Shown piece by piece: positions 43,325 through 48,707 of a stretch of 48,707 bases of DNA. A model generated the notes under the pieces. It saw nothing but the letters and a program-made list of their open reading frames with translations, did not search any database and was not told where the DNA came from. Position 1 is the stretch's first letter. Every line of letters begins with the position of its first letter. Source of the stretch: Desulfosporosinus sp. OT (lineage in GTDB: Bacteria > Bacillota > Desulfitobacteriia > Desulfitobacteriales > Desulfitobacteriaceae); assembly GCF_000224515.1 (NCBI RefSeq), contig NZ_AGAF01000116.1:1-48707 (forward strand), read 5' to 3'. Both the position numbers and the translations under genes were made by a program.

Positions 43325-44017
43325 ATGAGAATTTTACTCGTTGATGACGAAAAAAAAATTACAACCGTGCTCAAGGCTTACCTTCAACAAGAGGGCTTTC
43401 AGGTCAGCACGGCTATTAACGGGCTTGTTGCCCTGACCATGTTTAAAGAAAATAAGTTCGACCTCCTCATCCTTGATCTAATGCTCCCCGGCATGTCAGG
43501 AACAGAAATTTGCAGTGAAATTCGCAAAATATCCTCTGTCCCCATCATCATGCTCACTGCAAAAGTTGAAGAAGAGGACCGCCTTAATGGATTGAGCATT
43601 GGCGCTGACGATTACATCACCAAACCATTTAGCCCCCGCGAAGTGGTTGCCCGTGTTCGAGCTGTTCTACGTCGGACCAATAATGAAACTGCACCTCTGG
43701 CTGATGTAGTCTCTTATGATAACGGTCTTACCATTGATAATATTCAACATGAAATTCGGCTTCATGAGCAAGAGGTCTTTCTTACTCCAACTGAGTTCAA
43801 AATCCTTGGGGCCTTAGCGAAACACCCCGGTCGAGTATATTCACGCGGACAATTGGTAGAAATAGTTCAGGGGCACAACTTTGAGGGCGATGACCGCGTG
43901 ATTGACGCTCATATTAAAAAGATCCGTCAAAAGATAGAAACTACCCCAAGTGATCCTCAACTTATTCTGACGGTCTACGGCGTCGGGTACAAGTTTAATC
44001 CCAGCAAAGGGGCATAA
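43325..44017 (+). CDS. OmpR-type response regulator
   Basis: 230 aa. The receiver domain has MRILLVDDEKK, the phosphorylation Asp in LLILDLMLPGMSG near residue 52 and Lys in YITKPFSPREVV. The C-terminal OmpR/PhoB winged helix ends in LILTVYGVGYKFNPS. It is paired with the kinase starting 2 bp later. Candidate binding sites are three TGTGAAT-type repeats at 46564-46592, in front of the PepSY gene. Confidence 0.95.
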   Translation: MRILLVDDEKKITTVLKAYLQQEGFQVSTAINGLVALTMFKENKFDLLILDLMLPGMSGTEICSEIRKISSVPIIMLTAKVEEEDRLNGLSIGADDYITKPFSPREVVARVRAVLRRTNNETAPLADVVSYDNGLTIDNIQHEIRLHEQEVFLTPTEFKILGALAKHPGRVYSRGQLVEIVQGHNFEGDDRVIDAHIKKIRQKIETTPSDPQLILTVYGVGYKFNPSKGA

Positions 44018-44018
44018 A

Positions 44019-45407
44019 ATGCTTAAAAAACTTTTCCTCTCCACGCTAATCATTGTACTTATTACCTTGACTCTCAGCATGCTTTCTGTAAATCTGGTCT
44101 TTCATCAACAGTTCAGCAATTATCTAACTAAGACGAACGAAACCACTTTAGAACAATTACCTACTCGTCTCAGTGTTCTTTATCAGAGCAAAGGAGCTTG
44201 GGATCTTGCGTCTCTGAGTGAAATCAGCAATTCCCTGCCTGTTGGCACGAGTGTCACCTTAACCGATCCTAGCGGCAAACTCATAGCTACGTTGAACAAC
44301 CCGATGGAAGGCATGATGCACGCTCAAGGCAGTATGGGGATGAGTATGATGTCCTCTTCTTCTATCACGAGTTGGAAAACGATGACCTTAACGGTGTCCG
44401 GACCTCTCGGGACAATCGCTACCGCCCTCATCCGTTATCCGGCGAGCGCCCAGATTCTGAATCCCCAAGATGTCCTCTTCCAATCCTCAGTCTTTCGTTC
44501 TCTCCTCCTCGCTGGAGGGTTAGCACTTCTGTTCGGGATAATCCTCAGTTACTTCACAAGCCGTCGTCTCGTCGCACCGCTGAAGCGTTTAACTCAAGCC
44601 GCCGATCGCATCGGTCAAGGACACCTGGATGGGCGCGTGACTATTCAAGCCAAAGACGAGGTAGGACAATTAGCCACCGCTTTTAACGCAATGGTGGATA
44701 ATCTAAATCGCCAAGAAACTCTGCGCAAACAGTTTGCTGCAGCGATAGCTCACGAACTACGTACACCCTTAACCTCCATTAAAAGCTATATTGAAGCCTT
44801 TCAAGACGATGTCCTTCCTGCTGATCAAGAAAACCTCTCCTCCATTCATGAGGAGATTGACCGCTTAGTTGACCTGTCCAGCGACCTAAAGGATTTAAAT
44901 GTAGCGGAAATGGGTGCTTTAACTCTAATCCTCGAACCTGTGAATCTGGGGCATCTTCTGGAGAAAGTGATTCATAGTCTTCATCCTCTTATCCAGGAAA
45001 AGCAATTAGCCCTGATATGGAATGCACCAGCAGAGCTCGTGACCACGTCGGGGGATGCGCGCCTCCTAACAAGGCTCTTTTACAATCTCGTTCACAACGC
45101 CTATCGGTACTCAGATATTGGCGGTCAACTCACCGTTGCTCTTACACAAACATCCGATTTCGCCGAAATCGAAATCAAAAACACAGGTCTAGGCATCTCA
45201 GAAGACGATCTCCCATTTATCTTCGAGCGTTTTTATCGTGCCGATAAATCCCGGACCCGTGAAACTGGGGGAACCGGAATTGGTCTAGCGCTGGTTCAAC
45301 AAATCACGGACCTCCATCATGGGACAATCTCTGTGCAGAGTGATGTCGGCAAAGAGACTGAATTCACGGTCAAGCTTCCTAAAGGCCTAAAGGTGGCTGA
45401 GGGTTAA
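44019..45407 (+). CDS. Sensor histidine kinase with Met-rich extracytoplasmic loop
   Basis: 462 aa. Two membrane helices (near 7-27 and 160-180) flank a sensor domain that contains MEGMMHAQGSMGMSMM, seven Met in 16 residues, at about residue 90-108, the look of a Cu(I)/Ag(I) site. HAMP domain (SRRLVAPLKRLTQAADRI), H-box AAAIAHELRTPLTSIK near 245, N-box FYNLVHNAYRYS, and DLPFIFERFYRAD/GTGIGLALV follow. AAAGGGGCATAAA in the end of the regulator gene is its ribosome site. It senses an extracytoplasmic metal or oxidant and signals to the regulator upstream. Confidence 0.92.
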   Translation: MLKKLFLSTLIIVLITLTLSMLSVNLVFHQQFSNYLTKTNETTLEQLPTRLSVLYQSKGAWDLASLSEISNSLPVGTSVTLTDPSGKLIATLNNPMEGMMHAQGSMGMSMMSSSSITSWKTMTLTVSGPLGTIATALIRYPASAQILNPQDVLFQSSVFRSLLLAGGLALLFGIILSYFTSRRLVAPLKRLTQAADRIGQGHLDGRVTIQAKDEVGQLATAFNAMVDNLNRQETLRKQFAAAIAHELRTPLTSIKSYIEAFQDDVLPADQENLSSIHEEIDRLVDLSSDLKDLNVAEMGALTLILEPVNLGHLLEKVIHSLHPLIQEKQLALIWNAPAELVTTSGDARLLTRLFYNLVHNAYRYSDIGGQLTVALTQTSDFAEIEIKNTGLGISEDDLPFIFERFYRADKSRTRETGGTGIGLALVQQITDLHHGTISVQSDVGKETEFTVKLPKGLKVAEG

Positions 45408-45423
45408 ACCCTCAGCCACCTTT
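45389..45423. terminator. Bidirectional terminator between kinase and PepSY gene
   Basis: A 12 bp perfect GC-rich stem (45392-45403 with 45409-45420) extended by three A-T pairs. T-rich on the plus strand after 45420. The kinase stop codon lies in its loop. Confidence 0.92.
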
Positions 45424-45426
45424 ATT

Positions 45427-46479
45427 TCACTTAACATCAATTGTATTTAGAATCGGTCCTTGCCAGTTTTCAAACCAAACTTGACCCGTATATCCGTTAA
45501 CGTCCAGCTCTGAGTAATCCTTGCCATCTTTTTGAATCATAAATTCATAATAACCTGGAGCTAGTTCCGCTTTTCCAATTGAATATCCTTGGCCCATTCT
45601 AGTAACAAACTCTTGCGCATTCTTCGTGGCCTGTTCTTCACTGACCGTAACCTCCCCAGGATCACTCCAATTTATAGCTCCGTATTTGGTATTCCACATA
45701 ATATTCGGGCCCATCTCAGGGATAACCTGTCCACCATTTTTATAAACTATAACTTCATAGGCTTCAGTCCCTGTCTTCACCTCTCTGAGCTCTACTTCAT
45801 ACCCATTGGAAAATTCAGAAAGTTTAGCTATAACTACATCCGGGTTCAGCTTTTGAATATATGCTTTGGTAATAGCTATAGCTTGATCCGATGTAGCAAC
45901 TTGACCATTAGTGAGGCTAACACCCAAACTTTGGGCGTTATAACCTCCGCCCATCATACCGTAATAACCTCCACCGTATCCATTTGTACCTGAGCCACCC
46001 ATCATACCATAGCCTCCGCCATTTTCACCTAGACCACCCATCATGCCATATCTCCCGCTATAGCCATTTTCACCTAGGCCACCCATCATGCCATATCCCC
46101 CGCTATAACCATTTTCACCTAGGCCACCCATCATGCCATAGCCTCCGCTATAACCATTTTCACCTAAACCACCCATCATACCATATCCCCCATTATAACC
46201 GTTGTACCCTGGAGTAGTTACGCCATTGGAATTATTGTTCGTGGAAGACGGTGTCGTGTTTATTAGTTGCCTTGTTACAGCATAATGAACATTAGTTGTA
46301 CTGCTTCCGTCAGTAGCGGTTCCTTGATTTGGAGTTATAGCAACTCTGGAAGCAAGATCAAGTGGTTTTTCAACTGATTGAGCAACTACCGACCCTGGGT
46401 TTAGGATAAATACTCCACCTAAAAGCGCCACCATACTTGCAATTGAGAGTCCAACAATCCATTTTTTCTTATTCATCAT
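45427..46479 (-). CDS. Secreted PepSY-domain protein with MMGG repeats
   Basis: 350 aa. A signal peptide (IASMVALLGGVFILNPGSVVA) is followed by a Gly/Met/Asn-rich zone (about residues 75-180) built of a 15-residue unit, GYGMMGGLGENGYSG, with six MMGG motifs in all. Two PepSY-type domains follow (about 193-265, EAYEVIVYKNGGQVIPEMG; and 275-345, ITRMGQGYSIGKAE-like with KAELAPGYYEF). The Met pairs suggest Cu(I) or Ag(I) binding outside the cell. GGAGGAAAT lies before the two ATG. It is convergent with the kinase and has a probable regulator site upstream. Confidence 0.85.
   Translation of the reverse strand: MMNKKKWIVGLSIASMVALLGGVFILNPGSVVAQSVEKPLDLASRVAITPNQGTATDGSSTTNVHYAVTRQLINTTPSSTNNNSNGVTTPGYNGYNGGYGMMGGLGENGYSGGYGMMGGLGENGYSGGYGMMGGLGENGYSGRYGMMGGLGENGGGYGMMGGSGTNGYGGGYYGMMGGGYNAQSLGVSLTNGQVATSDQAIAITKAYIQKLNPDVVIAKLSEFSNGYEVELREVKTGTEAYEVIVYKNGGQVIPEMGPNIMWNTKYGAINWSDPGEVTVSEEQATKNAQEFVTRMGQGYSIGKAELAPGYYEFMIQKDGKDYSELDVNGYTGQVWFENWQGPILNTIDVK
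45945..46200 (-). repeat. 45 bp tandem repeat coding for the MMGG zone
   Basis: Four near-identical 45 bp units (spacing 45 bp at about 46033, 46078, 46123, 46168) plus diverged copies at the 3' side. All units keep the frame, and substitutions are mostly synonymous (CCACCCATCAT conserved), so selection acts on the protein. Unit number can vary by slippage. Confidence 0.9.
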
Positions 46480-46761
46480 ATTTCCTCCTTTAATATCACT
46501 CGAAGAGATTTAATCGCCACGCTGCTTTATGTTCCCTAGTATACCGAATCAATTCGAGTATGCTGTGAATGAGTTGTGAATTTCTGATGAATGAGAACCC
46601 CCAAGGCTGAAGATTCGCCGTTCAATGCGGCGGCCTCTCCGTCTCGGCGTTTGTTCAAAGCGTTGACTGCTTTCCTGACTTATATAAATCAGAAATACAT
46701 GGTAAAGTAATGAGAGATACCTTGTAGTCGCTAAAAGTGTAAAGGGGGGTGAAGCATCAAG
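46480..46761. other. Divergent intergenic region between PepSY and TlpA-CcdA genes
   Basis: 282 bp without a gene. Besides the repeats and promoter above it holds a GC-rich patch near 46615-46660 with GCCGTTCAATGCGGCGG, and GTAAAGTAATGAGAGATACC near 46700 that could carry the plus-strand promoter. I see nothing else. Confidence 0.5.
46538..46592 (-). promoter_or_regulatory. Activator-type promoter of the PepSY gene with 11-bp-spaced direct repeats
   Basis: On the minus strand -10 is TATACT (46538-46543), with a weak -35 ACAGCA (46561-46566) 17 bp away. Three TGTGAAT-like repeats on the plus strand (start 46564, 46575, 46586) are spaced 11 bp, one helical turn, next to the -35. This is the classic layout for OmpR-type activators, so the regulator at 43325 is the likely binder. 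Confidence 0.65.
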
Positions 46762-47880
46762 ATGAAGATGAAGAATAGAGTGCTGATTTTAATAACCGTT
46801 GCCGTTTTATCTATCATGGCTCTGGTTGCCCCTAGATTTACTGGTCAATCAGAGTTTCAGGTAACCAGCCAACCGTTAGTTGCTTTCCAAGCAGCGCAGA
46901 AATCCGACACACCAATCTTCCTGGAGTTTTATGCCAAGTGGTGACCCAGCTGTAAGAGCATGGAGCCCGTGGTGCTGGCTCTAGAGAAAAAATATAATCA
47001 TAATATTAATTTTATAATCGTCGATATTGATGATCCTCAAGGACAAGTTCTTGCTAAGCAATTTAACATCTATTATATCCCCGCCTATTTTGTGATTGAT
47101 CAACATGGAAAAATAACTTTCAGTGATACTGGCCCTCAAAGTGAATATACTTTAGAGAATGCCATAACTTCAGGAAATCCGACCAGTAACTGGTCGGAAT
47201 CCTTCTTCTACGAAACGATCCCTAATGCTTTGACGACCGGCGGATTATCCATCTTAATTCTAATTTTCTTAGGGGGATTACTAACTAGCCTAAGTCCCTG
47301 TATGTTATCAATGTTACCAGTCATGTTGGGATATATTGGTGGTTTGGAAAAACCTTCTAAACTAAAAGGCTTTAGCGCTTCAACCTCTTTTGTCTTAGGT
47401 TTAGCCGTTACATTTGCTATGTTGGGTGTAATAGCCTCTCTGCTAGGTAAAGCTTTCGGTCAAATCGGTTCTGTATGGCTTTATATGATGGGCTTCTTTG
47501 CTATCTTCATGGGATTGCAACTAATAGGGATTATTAATTTTAATTTACCAGGTTTAAAAACTATGCCTAAGCAAAACGGTAGATTTTTAGGATCTTTTGG
47601 AGTTGGTTTATTGTTTGGTCTAGTTGCTTCGCCCTGTGCGACTCCAGTGTTGGCAGTCTTGATGACTTATGTTGCTGGTCAAGGCGTACTATGGTATGGT
47701 GCTTTATTGCTCTTTATTTATGGTCTGGGTCACGGGTTACCATTGATTGTTGTGGGTACCTTTACAGCTGTTTTGAAGAGTCTACCTCGTTTACAGAAGT
47801 GGGGCCACTACATTACTTATCTAAGTGGCGCATTATTAATAATCTTGGGCTTATATCTTTTCTTACGAACAGGTTGGTGA
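46762..47880 (+). CDS. TlpA-like thioredoxin fused to CcdA, probable selenoprotein (TGA as selenocysteine at codon 61)
   Basis: The frame from 46762 to 47880 is open apart from TGA at 46942-46944, giving 372 residues. A signal-anchor (VLILITVAVLSIMALVAP) precedes a thioredoxin domain, LEFYAKW-U-PSCKSMEPVV, then INFIIVDIDDP and YIPAYFVID with the cis-Pro. From about residue 150 it is CcdA/DsbD-beta, with membrane helices and LSPCMLSMLPV and VASPCATPVLAVL, the paired Cys that carry electrons across the membrane. The TGA takes the exact place of the first Cys of CXXC, giving a UXXC redox site. A SECIS-like hairpin follows. The alternative is a nonsense mutation, with restart at 46960. AAAGGGGGGTGAAGCATCAAG precedes the ATG. 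Confidence 0.82.
46946..46978 (+). promoter_or_regulatory. SECIS-like stem-loop after the in-frame TGA
   Basis: Lower stem CCAGC (46946-46950) with GCTGG (46974-46978); upper stem CATGG (46959-46963) with CCGTG (46967-46971); loop AGC with G second. The loop starts 20 nt after TGA, within the 16-37 nt window and with the early G of the bacterial SECIS model as I recall it. Confidence 0.65.
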
Positions 47881-47886
47881 AAGACA

Positions 47887-47930
47887 GAAGGAAACAGCTG
47901 CCATCATGATTACTGGCGACTGTTTCCTTC
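47887..47930 (+). terminator. Stem-loop after the TlpA-CcdA gene
   Basis: An 11 bp perfect stem (47887-47897 with 47920-47930) 7 bp after the stop. The downstream sequence has few T, so termination is only probable. Confidence 0.55.
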
Positions 47931-47990
47931 CTTAAGACCCATTGGCGTAATGAAAGCAGAGTAAGAGACAAAATTTATCGTCGAATCTCC

Positions 47991-48182
47991 TTAAAATCCA
48001 ATTCCTAAACCGAGTCGCTTAATCTGATCTGTCATATAATCAACTGTGACACCATCCGTAGAAAAAATCATTTCGATTACTTGTGGGCGGCTCAAGTTTT
48101 TATCTTCACAAAGTTTGTCCAATCTCTTCAAAACCTCAGAATCTAAGCTAAGTGTGATTCTGATTTTTCTTTTCATTTTCAT
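47991..48182 (-). CDS. Ribbon-helix-helix (CopG/Arc-type) protein
   Basis: 63 aa. The ribbon is RKIRITLSLDSEVLKRLDKL and the helix-turn region KNLSRPQVIEMIFS. AAAAGGAGCGAACAAA precedes the ATG. It may be a DNA-binding regulator or antitoxin; there is no toxin gene next to it. Its target is unknown. Confidence 0.82.
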   Translation of the reverse strand: MKMKRKIRITLSLDSEVLKRLDKLCEDKNLSRPQVIEMIFSTDGVTVDYMTDQIKRLGLGIGF

Positions 48183-48420
48183 TTTGTTCGCTCCTTTTAG
48201 TATTAATTGCTATAACCACTATTCTACCTACAATACTGACTGACAACAACCATTATTTCAACGATGATTGTTCATTGTTAATAGTCCGCCAGCCCTATTA
48301 CATTTAATAATGCATTAAGAGACTGAAGTTCAGTCTCTTAATGCATTATTTTTATTCAGTTGCACCCACATACTTGAATGAAATTGAGAGTTCTTATGTT
48401 AAACAAGGTTAGCCTTATTT
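48183..48420. other. Intergenic region with a 22 bp hairpin
   Basis: 238 bp, AT-rich. A perfect 22 bp stem (48306-48327 with 48329-48350, effective loop about five bases) lies after the 48421 gene and works best as its terminator, being also T-rich on the plus strand. The rest shows nothing. Confidence 0.75.
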
Positions 48421-48707
48421 CTAGTCTCTGTGTTCAAATTCCTGCACAGGAATTTCGGACATTAAATTTGCTTTCTTTAATAACGTGAAAGTCATTCTTT
48501 GCAGTTCATCCGTCTTAAGTTTGTAAATCAGCTCCCGACATTTAATGTATTTATCAAAGGAGAGAAGCGCAAGATTATCTATTTTTGATTCAAACTCCAG
48601 CAAGTCATCAGAAAGCTGGCTCTGTTTGATTTCCTTTTCTAATTCTTCCCGGACCACCTTTTTGAGAAGAAAAACAAAGGACATAGCCTTCGAAGGAGAA
48701 AAATCCT
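48421..48707 (-). CDS. RsbRD N-terminal-domain protein (5' end outside window)
   Basis: The frame is open from the stop at 48421 to the window edge (95 codons seen), and continues upstream of the ATG at 48684 as DFSPSKAMSFVFLLKKVV, so the true start lies beyond the window. The sequence (DFSPSKA, FVFLLKKVVREELEKE, LALLSFDKYIKCRELIY) is the C-terminal part of the RsbRD N-terminal domain, which in sulfate reducers is often found beside dsrMKJOP genes. Its role may be in sensing or regulation. The end (TLLKKANLMSEIPVQEF) has no known domain. Confidence 0.75.
   Translation of the reverse strand, partial: DFSPSKAMSFVFLLKKVVREELEKEIKQSQLSDDLLEFESKIDNLALLSFDKYIKCRELIYKLKTDELQRMTFTLLKKANLMSEIPVQEFEHRD

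Noticed and set aside
44372-44686. Open frame inside the sensor kinase in another frame
   Set aside because: Arg/Ser-rich translation typical of a shadow frame, no ribosome site.
45945-46200. CRISPR-like or noncoding repeat array
   Set aside because: The units are contiguous without unique spacers and all keep the PepSY frame.

Overview
The window comes from a Gram-positive, endospore-forming anaerobe, most likely a sulfate-reducing or related member of the Peptococcaceae/Desulfitobacteriaceae (Desulfosporosinus-like). This is inferred from gene content: a CotD-like spore coat protein, a CotA-like multicopper oxidase, a glycyl-radical microcompartment, DUF3786, a QueG-like protein and the end of an RsbRD-type N-terminal domain gene. 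There is no 16S rRNA gene in the window. I see no tRNA, rRNA, CRISPR array, insertion sequence or phage gene.

Region 1 (1-13.4 kb, all minus strand) is a GRM1-type choline-degrading bacterial microcompartment locus. In transcription order it holds two BMC-H shell proteins, an aldehyde dehydrogenase whose catalytic Cys is Ser, choline trimethylamine-lyase CutC and its activase CutD, a EutS-like shell protein, a EutP-like GTPase, a EutT-like protein, EutJ, a further BMC protein, the EutN/CcmL vertex protein, a PduS-like Fe-S flavoprotein, a PduT-like tandem BMC protein, a EutQ-like cupin, a BMC-H protein with a C-terminal extension, and a second aldehyde dehydrogenase with the Cys intact that runs off the left edge. 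Together they would cleave choline to trimethylamine and acetaldehyde inside a shell and oxidise the acetaldehyde to acetyl-CoA. Alcohol dehydrogenase and phosphotransacetylase are not in view.

Region 2 (13.6-21.8 kb) has a frameshifted thioredoxin reductase and a thioredoxin, a phosphodiesterase/alkaline-phosphatase superfamily protein with an MFS transporter, a divergent LysR regulator, and a DMT transporter with a small winged-helix-like protein.

Region 3 (22-36.8 kb) is a mixed set: threonine ammonia-lyase, a P1B-4-type metal ATPase with a MarR regulator, a multicopper oxidase, a CZB-domain chemoreceptor interrupted by an ochre codon below a Fur-box palindrome, a LysE exporter with AraC, DUF3786, a QueG-like protein, a second MarR with heptamer repeats in its leader, CotD, and an NtrB/NtrC-type two-component system.

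Region 4 (36.8-47.9 kb) is the most unusual part. A sigma-54 promoter with an upstream palindrome drives a Met-rich FixH/YtkA-like membrane protein and a FixG/NapH-like polyferredoxin. Then follow a DUF2318 protein, a MacB-type ABC ATPase with two FtsX-type permeases, an OmpR-type two-component system whose sensor has a Met-rich extracytoplasmic loop, a secreted PepSY protein with MMGG repeats, and a TlpA-CcdA fusion. In that fusion the first Cys of the thioredoxin CXXC motif is a TGA codon followed by a SECIS-like hairpin, so it is probably a selenoprotein. The order DUF2318-ABC-FtsX-FtsX-thioredoxin resembles the Campylobacter p19 iron-uptake locus, and the FixG/FixH-like pair and Met clusters point to copper. 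I read this as a redox-coupled extracytoplasmic metal (Cu or Fe) handling system controlled by two different two-component systems. That function is inference.

Region 5 (47.9-48.7 kb) has a small ribbon-helix-helix regulator and the 3' part of an RsbRD-like gene.
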